From a virus, in the IMG/VR virus record IMGVR_UViG_3300034103_000309, positions 1 through 31,268 of that record: a stretch of 31,268 bases of DNA; one strand, written 5' to 3'. Under the pieces are notes generated by a model, which was given only the letters and a program-made list of their open reading frames with translations, did not search any database and had not been told where the DNA came from. Shown here one piece after another: positions 6,585 through 15,277 of the stretch; position 1 is the first letter of the stretch; each line of letters opens with the position of its first letter. The position numbers were made by a program, and so were the translations under genes.

Positions 6585-9056
6585 ATGGCTCAACAGAATA
6601 TCGATTTTGGTACATTTCCAGACGATCCGGACGCGGATGCGATACGCACGGCGTTTTCGAAGGTACAGCAAAACTTTACAGAAATTTACAACGGCTTTGC
6701 GGGTGGTTCCGTCGTTTCTGTTAACAGAACACCCGGCGCTGGCATTACAGTTAGTTCTCCGACCGGCAACGTTATTATTACTGCTAACATTGCATGTGTT
6801 CAAGTACACACTAGCACACTAAGTATAGGCCGTGATGCAAACGGCCTGCAAGATACTTCAATTACTTCAAGTTCTCAGACTCTTTGGATTGACTTACCGG
6901 CAACAATTGCCAACGTAGATAACATAGTACTTAACGGATATGCAAATATTGCAGGAGCATTAAACGTCAATGGACTATCAACATTAGCTAATCTGGTAGT
7001 TTCTAGTACCGCAAATGTAACAGGAAATTTGAATGTAACAGGCAACCTTGATGTAGACGGTACAAGTTTTTTAACTCATGCCAATGTAAGCGGAAACTTA
7101 GTATCAACTGGTAATTTATTAGGTACAGGAAATGTATCGTTTACTGGTGCTAATGTGTCATTGGGCGCAGTTGGCAACCTTAGCATTACAGGTGGCAGTT
7201 CTGGCCAAGTTTTAATAACCAATGGTTCCGGCGTACTTTCATGGGGAAGTGCTACATCAGGCTTTAGTGGCACATCAGGAAGATCAGGTTGGAGCGGCGC
7301 GTCAGGCACAACCGGTATCAGTGGTACTACAGGTGTTAGTGGATTTACAGGTACATCAGGTACATCGGGTTGGTCAGGTACATCAGGTTGGTCAGGTACA
7401 TCGGGAGTAAGTGGCTGGAGTGGCGTAACGGGTGTTAGTGGATGGTCGGGCACAACGGGTACTAGTGGTACAAGTGGAGCTAGTGGCACAACAGGTGTCA
7501 GTGGATTCACAGGTACTAGTGGTACATCAGGTATAAGTGGTACATCGGGTTGGTCTGGAACAAGCGGCACATCAGGTATCAGTGGAACTTCAGGTACAAG
7601 TGGTACTACAGGTGTTTCAGGTTGGACAGGCACTTCAGGATTCAGTGGTACATCTGGTACTACAGGTGTTTCAGGTTGGACAGGTGTTTCAGGTAGATCA
7701 GGGTTTAGTGGTACCAGTGGTACAACAGGTGTCAGCGGAACATCTGGTACAACCGGTATCTCAGGTACTAGTGGCATTTCAGGTACAAGCGGATATACAG
7801 GCGTCAGTGGATGGTCAGGTACAACCGGTATATCTGGTACTTCAGGCTACAGTGGAACATCAGGTTGGTCAGGAATATCAGGAACTAGCGGAGTTTCAGG
7901 CTTTAGTGGCAGATCAGGTTGGTCAGGTGCATCCGGTCAGTCTGTATTATTATCAGGTTCAGTTGCTAACTCTACGTTATTACCACTTGGCACAGCTTTA
8001 GGAACTCTGTACATTGTTCAAGGAGCAGGCGGAGGATATGCTGCAGGTGATGGTGCATTAAGTAATGGTGATGATACCTGGACTAACATTGGTCCATTAC
8101 AAGGACCTTCGGGCTTTAGTGGTACTTCAGGTGTAAGTGGTACTTCAGGTGTAAGTGGTACTTCAGGTGTAAGTGGATGGTCTGGTGTATCAGGATGGTC
8201 CGGAACTAGTGGATTTAGTGGTACTTCCGGAACAAGCGGTACTTCAGGTACTTCAGGTATAAGTGGTACTGCTGGTGTATCAGGTTGGTCAGGTACGTCA
8301 GGTGTTAGTGGCACAACAGGTATTTCTGGTACGTCAGGTTTTAGTGGATTTACAGGTACATCAGGTTGGTCAGGTACCACTGGTTGGAGTGGTACTTCGG
8401 GTATAAGTGGAACATCAGGCATATCAGGCACTACTGGTGTATCAGGTTGGACCGGTGTATCCGGTTTCAGCGGAACAACAGGCACATCAGGTACTACTGG
8501 TACATCGGGTACGAGTGGCACATCAGGTTGGTCAGGTACCTCAGGTAGATCAGGATTTACAGGAGTCTCTGGCTTTAGTGGTATACCTGGACCAAGCAAT
8601 ACAATTAACGCAACGGCAGATTCAATCACAACTTCATTATTCCCTGTTATGGTGGGTACTACTGGATCTGATCAGACTGCTAAAGGCTCTTCGAAATTAG
8701 AGTTTGATGCTAGTTTAGGTGCATTGTCATCGACATACTTTGTTAAGTCAGTAGAAACAGGTATCAGTGCTGTAGGAACCGTACAAGCTAACGCTAAGGT
8801 TTTAGGTAATAGTATCAACGTAGTGACTTCTGTAATTAACGGAGCTAACTCTGTTAGGTTACCTAACGTTGATCCGGGAATGACAATTTTTATTACAAAC
8901 AACACAGCTAACGCTCTTAATGTATATCCTCCGGCAAACGCTGCTATTAACTCAGGTGCAGCCAATACTGTATACATTCAAAATTCGGGAGCAACATTAT
9001 TCTACATCGCACCTAGTACCACTCAGTGGTTTACAGTAGGTGCAACATACGCATAA
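6585..9056 (+). CDS. Collagen-like tail fibre protein with Gly-X-Y repeats
   Basis: 823 residues. An N-terminal virion-attachment-like domain (residues 1-80, MAQQNIDFGTFPDDPDADAI...) leads into a beta-solenoid-like stretch with Asn/Thr-rich 'ANVTGNLNVTGNLDVDG' periodicity (about 115-210). Two long Gly-X-Y blocks follow at residues 226-451 and 507-671, separated by a 55-residue globular insert. The C-terminal domain (about 675-823) is beta-rich and ends in TTQWFTVGATYA. Repeat triplets are almost all GTS, GVS, GWS, GFS, GIS, GTT; proline is nearly absent, unlike animal collagen. Such repeats in phage form extended trimeric shafts or polyglycine-II-type adhesin bundles; which applies here is not decidable by eye. 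Its late promoter, downstream endolysin and two other fibre-like genes support a host-contact role. Confidence 0.8.
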   Translation: MAQQNIDFGTFPDDPDADAIRTAFSKVQQNFTEIYNGFAGGSVVSVNRTPGAGITVSSPTGNVIITANIACVQVHTSTLSIGRDANGLQDTSITSSSQTLWIDLPATIANVDNIVLNGYANIAGALNVNGLSTLANLVVSSTANVTGNLNVTGNLDVDGTSFLTHANVSGNLVSTGNLLGTGNVSFTGANVSLGAVGNLSITGGSSGQVLITNGSGVLSWGSATSGFSGTSGRSGWSGASGTTGISGTTGVSGFTGTSGTSGWSGTSGWSGTSGVSGWSGVTGVSGWSGTTGTSGTSGASGTTGVSGFTGTSGTSGISGTSGWSGTSGTSGISGTSGTSGTTGVSGWTGTSGFSGTSGTTGVSGWTGVSGRSGFSGTSGTTGVSGTSGTTGISGTSGISGTSGYTGVSGWSGTTGISGTSGYSGTSGWSGISGTSGVSGFSGRSGWSGASGQSVLLSGSVANSTLLPLGTALGTLYIVQGAGGGYAAGDGALSNGDDTWTNIGPLQGPSGFSGTSGVSGTSGVSGTSGVSGWSGVSGWSGTSGFSGTSGTSGTSGTSGISGTAGVSGWSGTSGVSGTTGISGTSGFSGFTGTSGWSGTTGWSGTSGISGTSGISGTTGVSGWTGVSGFSGTTGTSGTTGTSGTSGTSGWSGTSGRSGFTGVSGFSGIPGPSNTINATADSITTSLFPVMVGTTGSDQTAKGSSKLEFDASLGALSSTYFVKSVETGISAVGTVQANAKVLGNSINVVTSVINGANSVRLPNVDPGMTIFITNNTANALNVYPPANAAINSGAANTVYIQNSGATLFYIAPSTTQWFTVGATYA
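7260..7937 (+). repeat. Gly-X-Y coding repeat block 1
   Basis: About 75 consecutive 9-nt units coding Gly-X-Ser/Thr (typical units ggtacatca, ggttggtca, ggtgttagt). Synonymous codons vary from unit to unit, so the repeat is kept at protein level and is less exposed to slippage than an exact DNA repeat. Confidence 0.9.
8103..8591 (+). repeat. Gly-X-Y coding repeat block 2
   Basis: About 55 triplets of the same kind, ending in GIPGPS, the only stretch with prolines typical of collagen caps. It begins after the globular insert, with GPSGFSGTSG. Three nearly identical GTSGVS units open the block. Confidence 0.9.
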
Positions 9057-9069
9057 TAAGGAAAAATAA

Positions 9070-9693
9070 ATGATAACTTTAGAATTATTACAGGCAATGT
9101 GCCCAAAAACAAAAAGAACAACATTAGAAGGTTATATAGAACCATTAAACACTGTAGCAGAATACTACGAGATGTTTGATAATCCAAAGCGAGTCGCAGG
9201 ATTCTTAGCGCAGATTGCACACGAATCAGGTGGCTTCAATGCTGTTGTTGAGAACTTGAACTACAGTGCTAAGGGATTGATGGGAACATTTAAGAAATAC
9301 TTCCCTAATGAAGAACTAGCAAAGCAATATGAACGTCAACCACAAAAAATTGCTAATCGTGTATATGCTAATCGTATGAAGAACGGTGATGAAAACAGTG
9401 GTGATGGTTTTAGATTCAGAGGTCGTGGCTTAATTCAATTGACCGGAAGAGATAACTACACTCGCTTTGCAGAAGCATTAGACATGAGCATTGAAGATAC
9501 AGTTGCTTATTTAGAAACTCCCAACGGTGCAGTCGCAAGTGCAGGTTGGTTTTGGGATAACAACAAATTAAATCAATTCTGTGATCGTGATGACTTTATT
9601 GGATTGACAAAACGTATCAATGGTGGTACGATTGGATTAGCAGATAGACAACACCACTATCACTTAGCATTGCAACATTTGGGCGCACATTAA
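9070..9693 (+). CDS. Endolysin, glycoside hydrolase family 19 (chitinase/muramidase-like)
   Basis: 207 residues with the GH19 layout: Glu52 in AHESGGF is the expected acid catalyst, followed by the substrate-cleft block FRFRGRGLIQLTG (residues 114-126) and a C-terminal helix set with WFWDNN and RINGG. There is no signal peptide, so it would need the holin at 19691-20305 to cross the inner membrane and cut peptidoglycan. RBS: TAAGGAAAAATAA before the ATG. It lies inside the fibre block, 13 nt after the collagen-like gene and 1 nt before the next gene, so it is probably late-transcribed with them. Confidence 0.88.
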   Translation: MITLELLQAMCPKTKRTTLEGYIEPLNTVAEYYEMFDNPKRVAGFLAQIAHESGGFNAVVENLNYSAKGLMGTFKKYFPNEELAKQYERQPQKIANRVYANRMKNGDENSGDGFRFRGRGLIQLTGRDNYTRFAEALDMSIEDTVAYLETPNGAVASAGWFWDNNKLNQFCDRDDFIGLTKRINGGTIGLADRQHHYHLALQHLGAH

Positions 9694-9694
9694 T

Positions 9695-12205
9695 ATGGCA
9701 CAACCGGTATGGAATACACCTGCAGGCTCTTTAGGGACATATCCTGCAGGCATAGCGTCTGTATACACTCTGTCTGCGTCGGCAGTATTACCTGCAGTAA
9801 CAATCACTTATTCATTATTAAGTGGTAGTTTACCTGCAGGATTTAGCCTTTCCGAAGACGGTATTATTTCAGGCATACCATCTCTAGTGACAACAGAAAC
9901 AGTATCTACTTTTGGAGTTAGAGTTACTGATAATTATAGTAACATACGTGATAGAACATTCAGTATAACTGTTACTGGTTCGGCTATTCCATCATTCACT
10001 ACGCCTGCAGGAAATTTACTAAGTACGAATGATAGCATATGGTTAGAGTTACCTATAGAATATAGTAATCCAGACCCCACTAATCCAATAACTATTAATT
10101 TACTTGAAGGCATCTTACCACCTGGATTAGAAATAAACACTGACGGCCTTATAAGAGGATATCCAGATGCACCTACTGTTAATGTAACTGTACCTAGCGT
10201 TACGACAGCCGCTACTATCACTGAAACAACAAACATTATTACATGTTTAAGCACTACTGGATTTACATTAGGTAGACCAGTAACATTCATAGGTACTACT
10301 GTGTTCGGCGGCATATCTGAAGGTACAACATACTATGTTAAGTCTATTATCAGTAGCACTGGGTTTACTATATCTACTACTCCAAACGGTTCAACACTAA
10401 GCTTGACGAGTGGTACTGGGTTCATGACAGTAACATTGGCTGCTATATCAGTAGGTCAACCTACAATCAGAACATACAACTTCTCACTTAGGTTAGAAAG
10501 TCCATTAGGCAATGACATAAATGCATATTCTATTACTGTAATCAACCAGAATACACCTATAAGTCAAGGTGGACCTGGCTACCCAGTCAATACTCGATCA
10601 CCTGTTATATTGAACACTAGACCTGAGACATATAACATACCTGATAATGATTACTACGGTTATTATGTATTGCCACCTGCAGGAAGTAGTTACGATACTT
10701 ATCCAACTAATACCCCTGCATTTATCGGTACTATAAAGAGCGATAATTTCTTTGCATTCAAAATTATAGGAAAAGATTTTGACAACAATGAGATATTATA
10801 CATTTACTCTGGCTTACCTTTAGGATTAGTTGGCAATCCAACGACAGGTTGGATAACAGGCACACCTGGTATTTCTTCAGAGGGTTTAAATCAATATAGT
10901 TTTAGTGTAGCGGTATACAAAAAAGTCAACCCTGCTATACAATCACCCTTCTTCAACTTCTCATTTAACTTATCTAACGAAATTAATGGTGATATTACTT
11001 GGATTACTCCTAGTAGTTTGGGATCAATATTCAATGGAACTATTAGTACCAAGAGTGTATTAGCAGTATCTGATGTTCCACTACAATACCGTATAGTTTC
11101 AGGTTCATTACCACCTAACTTAACACTACTAGATAACGGTGAGATTACGGGCTATGTTGCTAATCAACCAACCACTGAGTTATTAAATCAATATGAAGAA
11201 ACTCAATTTACTGTTACTATAGAAGCATACAGCCCACAATATCCCATCATCAAAAATTCTAGAAACTTTACATTAACGGTCGTGCAAGAATACAATCAGC
11301 CTACTGATATCTTGTACATTAAGGCTGCTCCTAGTATTGCTGATAGACAAATTATTGATACACTATTGAATAGTGAAACACTAATACCATCAGAGTATTT
11401 GTATAGACCAAATGACATATATTTTGGCAAAGCAACCAATGTTGTTTATGAACATGCTTATGGTATCTATGCAAGTGATATTGATGAATACCTTGCCGCA
11501 GTGACTAGAAATCACTACTGGAGAAATATCACATTAGGTGAATTGAAGACTGCACAAGCAAGAGATCAAAACGGTAATGTCATCTATGAAGTAGTATATA
11601 GCCAAGTAGTTGATAATCTAGTTAACCCAAGTGGGGTTAGTGTCTCTGAATCAATTTATTGGCCTAGACCAATCGACTTAGGGTTAGGCCCGTGGTATAC
11701 CAGTGTCACTAATGTTTTCACTAGTTATGCAGATATTATGGATCAGTTATACTATACTAGTTTGTCACCGGGCTATGCAAGAACTCTATACCCAAACAGT
11801 TTGTTTAACATGCGTACTAGAGTTGGACAAGTACTAGGACAAGAATTTGATAGTAGTTTGTTACCACAGTGGATGACAAGTCAACAAGAGAATGGTAGCA
11901 CATTAGGCTATACACAAGCTTGGGTTATCTGTTACACTAAGCCCGGATATGCGGAAATTATAAAAAATAACATTAATCTTTTCTGGGTTCAACCTGACGG
12001 ATTGCCTTACAAGTTAAATATGATTAATTTTAGGATCGACCGATTCAGTGTTGACAAGAGCATTACATATAATTACGACAAGAACACAAGTCCTCCTGCC
12101 TGGACTGGGTTACCTAGCGCAACTCCAGTACCGAATCCGTTGGATAGTAAGGACTTTTATGTATTGTTCCCTCGTCAAACAATTTTACCCGACACTGCGG
12201 ACTAA
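9695..12205 (+). CDS. Large beta-sandwich fibre/structural protein with putative Ig-like domains
   Basis: 836 residues. Several putative Ig/cadherin-like (He_PIG type) units are visible from the recurring core 'ITYSLLSGSLPAGFSLSEDG-ISG-P', then 'INLLEGILPPGLEINTDGLIRGYP', then 'LQYRIVSGSLPPNLTLLDNGEITG' (pieces shortened), at about residues 35-85, 120-155 and 455-495. Between the second and third lies an 'FGG(I)-x-x-GTTYYV' module (about 175-250) that also occurs twice in the next gene. From about 530 the fold changes to a longer alpha/beta region (Tyr/Trp-rich, ending DSKDFYVLFPRQTILPD). Bacterial and phage He_PIG proteins bind surface polysaccharide or build fibres; a receptor-binding or whisker-like role is inferred. 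Confidence 0.65.
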   Translation: MAQPVWNTPAGSLGTYPAGIASVYTLSASAVLPAVTITYSLLSGSLPAGFSLSEDGIISGIPSLVTTETVSTFGVRVTDNYSNIRDRTFSITVTGSAIPSFTTPAGNLLSTNDSIWLELPIEYSNPDPTNPITINLLEGILPPGLEINTDGLIRGYPDAPTVNVTVPSVTTAATITETTNIITCLSTTGFTLGRPVTFIGTTVFGGISEGTTYYVKSIISSTGFTISTTPNGSTLSLTSGTGFMTVTLAAISVGQPTIRTYNFSLRLESPLGNDINAYSITVINQNTPISQGGPGYPVNTRSPVILNTRPETYNIPDNDYYGYYVLPPAGSSYDTYPTNTPAFIGTIKSDNFFAFKIIGKDFDNNEILYIYSGLPLGLVGNPTTGWITGTPGISSEGLNQYSFSVAVYKKVNPAIQSPFFNFSFNLSNEINGDITWITPSSLGSIFNGTISTKSVLAVSDVPLQYRIVSGSLPPNLTLLDNGEITGYVANQPTTELLNQYEETQFTVTIEAYSPQYPIIKNSRNFTLTVVQEYNQPTDILYIKAAPSIADRQIIDTLLNSETLIPSEYLYRPNDIYFGKATNVVYEHAYGIYASDIDEYLAAVTRNHYWRNITLGELKTAQARDQNGNVIYEVVYSQVVDNLVNPSGVSVSESIYWPRPIDLGLGPWYTSVTNVFTSYADIMDQLYYTSLSPGYARTLYPNSLFNMRTRVGQVLGQEFDSSLLPQWMTSQQENGSTLGYTQAWVICYTKPGYAEIIKNNINLFWVQPDGLPYKLNMINFRIDRFSVDKSITYNYDKNTSPPAWTGLPSATPVPNPLDSKDFYVLFPRQTILPDTAD

Positions 12206-12212
12206 TAAATAC
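12205..12212 (+). promoter_or_regulatory. T4-type late promoter
   Basis: ATAAATAC, sharing one base with the stop codon of the Ig-like gene and lying 17 nt before the ATG at 12230. Confidence 0.75.
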
Positions 12213-12229
12213 TATACGGAATTTAATAT

Positions 12230-13492
12230 ATGAGCACAATTAACACTAACGGACTTGATGTAAACTATCCTGTTCCAGGACAGAACAATAGTTCACAAGG
12301 TTTTAGAAACAACTTTGCAAGTATCAAGAACAACCTTGATACTGCCGGCACCGAAATATCAGACTTACAAAACAAAGTAGTTGTCAAAGCAGCACTAGAC
12401 AATACCATTGTCAACAATGACATGGCTAACACGCTTATCAGCAATTGTGCTACCCGAAGTTTCAGAGCAACTACTTATAACTTAGGTAATGCATTATCAG
12501 GTATAGTAGTTGTAGATTGCTCATTGGGCGATGTGCAGTACGGAACAGTAGCCGGTAATGTGACATTAGACTTTGCAAGCTGGGGACCAAGTGGTACTCA
12601 AAGTAATGTAGAACTACAGTTGAATGTCAGTAACGCTAATGCTTTCATAACATTCCCGTCAGAAGTAGTAAGCTCAAACAATAACTTTGGCTTAACAACA
12701 TTAGAGAACTACAACGGAACTACAAGTGTTAGCATTCCGTACGGTCTTAGTGAAGTAGATTATAGATTGAGTACGAGGGATTGTGGAAATACAATCACAA
12801 TAGAGCCATATAATAGACCTAGACAAACTACACAGATTCAACAACGTACTCCAACTCCTAAGGGATATCAAGGTGATGTAGTAGGTACTACTTGTGTTGA
12901 TTCAGGTACAATTCAATTAACTGTAACCAACACCTATGCAAACGATCAAATATTAACTGCAAGTACAAGTAGCTTGTATATTGACCAACAAGTCGTGTTT
13001 ACAGGTATTGTGTTTGGTGGAGTCACTGCAGGAACAACATACTATGTTAACAATATTCCTTCAGCCACTAATTTTACTATAGCAACTACTCCAGGTGGTG
13101 CAAATGTTAACTTGTCAGCAGCTTCTGGTGCAATGGAAGTTAATCCAGTGCAGTACATGTATGTTGCTGTACAAGATTATAATTCTGCACAGTATACTAG
13201 AACTGTTACTGACACCAACGTAACCGGCAACTTAGTTACACTAAACTCTACTACAAGCTTGAATCCAAATGATCCTATAATATTCAGTGGGACAACGTTT
13301 GGTGGAATAACTGCAGGGGTAATTTATTACATTAAGGCTGTAGCATCCGGTACTACTGTCACATTAAGTCGATCTAGAACTAATGGTGTTGCAGACTCTA
13401 CTGTTGTGTTAACTACGGCTTCAGGAACATGCACAGCAACGATAAACGTTGGTTCGGACATTTGGAAAAGAATTCAACTCACCAATTGGTAA
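12230..13492 (+). CDS. Fibre-like virion protein with two repeated FGG-GTTYYV modules
   Basis: 420 residues. The N-terminus (INTNGLDVNYPVPGQNNSSQGF, then RNNFASIKNNLDTAGTEISDLQ) looks like a virion-anchoring segment with a short coiled coil. A beta-rich central domain follows (about 75-205), then two copies of a roughly 65-residue module at about 239-304 and 333-405 (VVFTGIVFGGVTAGTTYYV and IIFSGTTFGGITAGVIYYI). The second copy runs to the end (IWKRIQLTNW). A third copy is in the preceding gene, pointing to domain exchange between neighbouring fibre genes. It has its own late promoter. Role in host binding is inferred. Confidence 0.6.
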   Translation: MSTINTNGLDVNYPVPGQNNSSQGFRNNFASIKNNLDTAGTEISDLQNKVVVKAALDNTIVNNDMANTLISNCATRSFRATTYNLGNALSGIVVVDCSLGDVQYGTVAGNVTLDFASWGPSGTQSNVELQLNVSNANAFITFPSEVVSSNNNFGLTTLENYNGTTSVSIPYGLSEVDYRLSTRDCGNTITIEPYNRPRQTTQIQQRTPTPKGYQGDVVGTTCVDSGTIQLTVTNTYANDQILTASTSSLYIDQQVVFTGIVFGGVTAGTTYYVNNIPSATNFTIATTPGGANVNLSAASGAMEVNPVQYMYVAVQDYNSAQYTRTVTDTNVTGNLVTLNSTTSLNPNDPIIFSGTTFGGITAGVIYYIKAVASGTTVTLSRSRTNGVADSTVVLTTASGTCTATINVGSDIWKRIQLTNW

Positions 13493-13499
13493 TAAATAT
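13492..13499 (+). promoter_or_regulatory. T4-type late promoter, overlapping a stop codon
   Basis: ATAAATAT, sharing a base with the TAA of the preceding gene and only 5 nt before the ATG at 13505. This predicts a leaderless or nearly leaderless transcript. Confidence 0.6.
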
Positions 13500-13504
13500 A
13501 TAGG

Positions 13505-13741
13505 ATGAGACATCCTTTTATAGCAGATTTATCCGACAAGTCGTTAGAGGAATTGCAGGCAACAATTTCTACTCTAATGAGCAAGCTAACTTTTGCCTAT
13601 CGCATGGGCAACGCCCCGTTAATTCACCAACTTCAAATGGCTATAGATACTTACAAAGGTGAATATAGCAAGAAAATGGATGAACTTATGGGTAAGCAAA
13701 AAATAAAAACAAAAGTTAACATAGAGAAAGATTCTAAATGA
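13505..13741 (+). CDS. Small helical protein, unknown function
   Basis: 78 residues, two long helices (LSDKSLEELQATISTLMSK, then GNAPLIHQLQMAIDTYKGEY) and a Lys-rich tail. It looks like an oligomeric helical hairpin. I recall similar small proteins in T4-like aquatic phages but no function. Its stop overlaps the next start by 4 nt (ATGA at 13738). AGG at 13502-13504 is too close to the ATG to act as a normal Shine-Dalgarno site. Confidence 0.65.
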   Translation: MRHPFIADLSDKSLEELQATISTLMSKLTFAYRMGNAPLIHQLQMAIDTYKGEYSKKMDELMGKQKIKTKVNIEKDSK

Positions 13742-14337
13742 ACACCAGAGTTTCTAGAGATTTTGAGTTTTTCGCATCTATTCATCATGACGACTCCTTC
13801 ATCGTCAATCATTACGACTTAACTTTATCATTGGATGTAACTACAGAAAATATAGACTATCAAAATATTGCTATGGATAGAATCAAATATTTGTTTGATG
13901 TTTGTCTTGATAGTTGCGTATTTGTTGATATTAAAGACACTAAGGCAATAGACAACTACACTAAAGCAAATATGAAATTGTGCCCATTACCAGATGAGCC
14001 CTACGATCAAATTATTGCGGCTGTATTGATTAGTAAGATTAATGCTATTACTGAGAATCATTTGTTTTTGAATGAAGTATCAATTATCTCTAGGATATGC
14101 GATGATGTTTGCTTTTATGTAAGCTATGATGAAGAAGCTGATTTCCAAAATGTAAAAGATGTTTGGTGGGCTGAAAATAGTCCTAGCATCAACATGATTA
14201 AACGATCCAAAAAAGAAAAAGTAGTTCAACTTCATAAAGAGCCCAAAGATTGGAACTCTGTAGGTTTGGGCTGGACAACACCCGTTCGTACTAAATCTAA
14301 TAAGGGTGAAATAGTATTCATACCGGTTGACAAGTGA
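13738..14337 (+). CDS. Conserved-looking hypothetical protein
   Basis: 199 residues, alpha/beta, with regularly alternating hydrophobic segments (DLTLSLDVTTENIDYQ; AMDRIKYLFDVCLDSCVFVDI; IIAAVLISKINAI). Start overlaps the upstream stop. No membrane segment, zinc site or nucleotide-binding motif is visible. The C-terminus is basic, then beta-rich (GLGWTTPVRTKSNKGEIVFIPVDK region). Position between a small late gene and the DnaE-like fragment suggests an intracellular rather than virion role, but this is weak. Confidence 0.6.
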   Translation: MNTRVSRDFEFFASIHHDDSFIVNHYDLTLSLDVTTENIDYQNIAMDRIKYLFDVCLDSCVFVDIKDTKAIDNYTKANMKLCPLPDEPYDQIIAAVLISKINAITENHLFLNEVSIISRICDDVCFYVSYDEEADFQNVKDVWWAENSPSINMIKRSKKEKVVQLHKEPKDWNSVGLGWTTPVRTKSNKGEIVFIPVDK

Positions 14338-14361
14338 CTCACGATAGTGTATCATGCATCT

Positions 14362-14868
14362 ATGAAGATAGACAAGTATGGTCAACAGATATATAGCGAA
14401 ACAGATATCTGTAATTTATATTTGGTTGATCCAGAGAGACCAATCAAAGCAATAGTGGTAGACAATCCGATAAAAATATCGGACATCATTGACACAACCT
14501 CTATTCCTCAATTTATACTCTATACTAATCCAGAGCTATCCGTTCCTGAATTTGATAATAAGTTACAATCAAACTGGTCTATGCCCACTTCTTATAAAGA
14601 GTTTGACATTGCCAAATATGTATTAGAACTGTGTCAATCGGATGAAGAACTACAACGAGTAGGACAAGAACTGTTGTTATTTCAAGAACGAGATATGTTT
14701 CCATTACTGAGATATCTAAAGTATCTTGTTGATGCTATGCGAGAGAACAACATAGTATGGGGTGTCGGCAGGGGTAGTAGTGTATCAAGCTTTGTATTGT
14801 TTTTGATAGGTATTCACCGTATAAATAGTTTGTATTTTGACTTGTCTATAGATGAGTTTTTGAAATAA
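14362..14868 (+). CDS. Short DNA polymerase III alpha (DnaE)-like fragment
   Basis: 168 residues from ATG 14362 (MKIDKYGQQIYSE); a GTG at 14347 would add five residues but has no better RBS. The C-terminal 60 residues match the DnaE family motif around 'EL-x-V-I-x-x-x-x-F-x-x-YFLI-V-D-x-V-x-W-A-K-x-x-x-I-x-V-GPGRGSAAGSLVAY' : here FPLLRYLKYLVDAMREN, then IVWGVGRGSSVSSFVLFLIG, then NSLYFDLSIDEFLK. The DnaE PHP domain and the catalytic aspartates of the palm (downstream of this motif in DnaE) are absent, so it cannot be a polymerase alone. I recall such stand-alone fragments in other aquatic T4-like phages. It is intact, with no frameshift, and lies 10 nt before the next gene. Confidence 0.7.
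   Translation: MKIDKYGQQIYSETDICNLYLVDPERPIKAIVVDNPIKISDIIDTTSIPQFILYTNPELSVPEFDNKLQSNWSMPTSYKEFDIAKYVLELCQSDEELQRVGQELLLFQERDMFPLLRYLKYLVDAMRENNIVWGVGRGSSVSSFVLFLIGIHRINSLYFDLSIDEFLK
14821..14828 (+). promoter_or_regulatory. Possible late promoter inside the DnaE-like gene
   Basis: ATAAATAG lies within the coding sequence, 50 nt before the ATG at 14879. One mismatch to the ATAAATAC consensus and its intragenic place make it less certain than the intergenic copies. Confidence 0.3.
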
Positions 14869-14878
14869 GGAGAAAGAA

Positions 14879-15277
14879 ATGGCAAAATATCGCACAGCGT
14901 TAGGTAAAGTAGTTGACATGAGCATCTTGTCTGCTAAGAATGAAAAGACTAGGGCAGTAGGCAACATGAGAGTTAATGCTCGAGGTGATACCATCGATGC
15001 AAATGGTAACATTATCAAGCCTGCAACTAACAAAGTTAATGAGGCATATAGTAAAACAGTAGGTAATAGAGCGGCCCAACCTGTTAGAAAAGCCCCCAGA
15101 GCCGGAGATCAATCACCTAGAACTTCTAACAAGCCACAGGTTAAACCTCAACCGGTTAGAAGTGGCGGCGTTAATCAACAGATACTTGAACCGCTAACAC
15201 CGGCCGAAATGGAACTAGAAGAAGATTTGGATAATGATCTGGAAGTTGAGCAAATCAAAGCACAGGAAAAGAAATGA
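14879..15277 (+). CDS. Basic, partly disordered phage protein, unknown function
   Basis: 132 residues. The N-terminal 40 residues (AKYRTALGKVVDMS, then NEKTRAVGNMRVNARGDTIDANG) look ordered and conserved. The middle is Lys/Arg/Pro/Gln-rich and the C-terminus acidic (EPLTPAEMELEEDL). Strong RBS TAAGGAGAAAGAA before the ATG. Its stop overlaps the start of the GroES-like gene (ATGA at 15274), so the two are translated together. I recall this family next to gp31-like co-chaperonin genes in aquatic phages; it could be a virion or chaperonin-client protein, but no function is shown. Confidence 0.6.
   Translation: MAKYRTALGKVVDMSILSAKNEKTRAVGNMRVNARGDTIDANGNIIKPATNKVNEAYSKTVGNRAAQPVRKAPRAGDQSPRTSNKPQVKPQPVRSGGVNQQILEPLTPAEMELEEDLDNDLEVEQIKAQEKK

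Noticed and set aside
7076-7777. Long minus-strand open frame (233 codons, Pro/Val-rich repeats)
   Set aside because: It is the antisense of the Gly-X-Y repeat; the open frame follows from the codon pattern ggt-aca-tca. It has no RBS and no independent codon usage.
7260-8591. Regular short DNA repeats that might suggest a CRISPR array or minisatellite
   Set aside because: The 9-nt periodicity stays in frame in a coding sequence, units vary synonymously, and there are no unique spacers of constant length.
8018-8629. Long minus-strand open frame (203 codons, Pro/Val/Asp repeats)
   Set aside because: Same explanation as for the first repeat block: a shadow of the collagen-like gene.
9934-10314. 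Minus-strand open frame of 126 codons inside the Ig-like gene
   Set aside because: Antisense shadow, Val/Pro/Ser-rich without RBS; the plus-strand gene has clear domain structure here.
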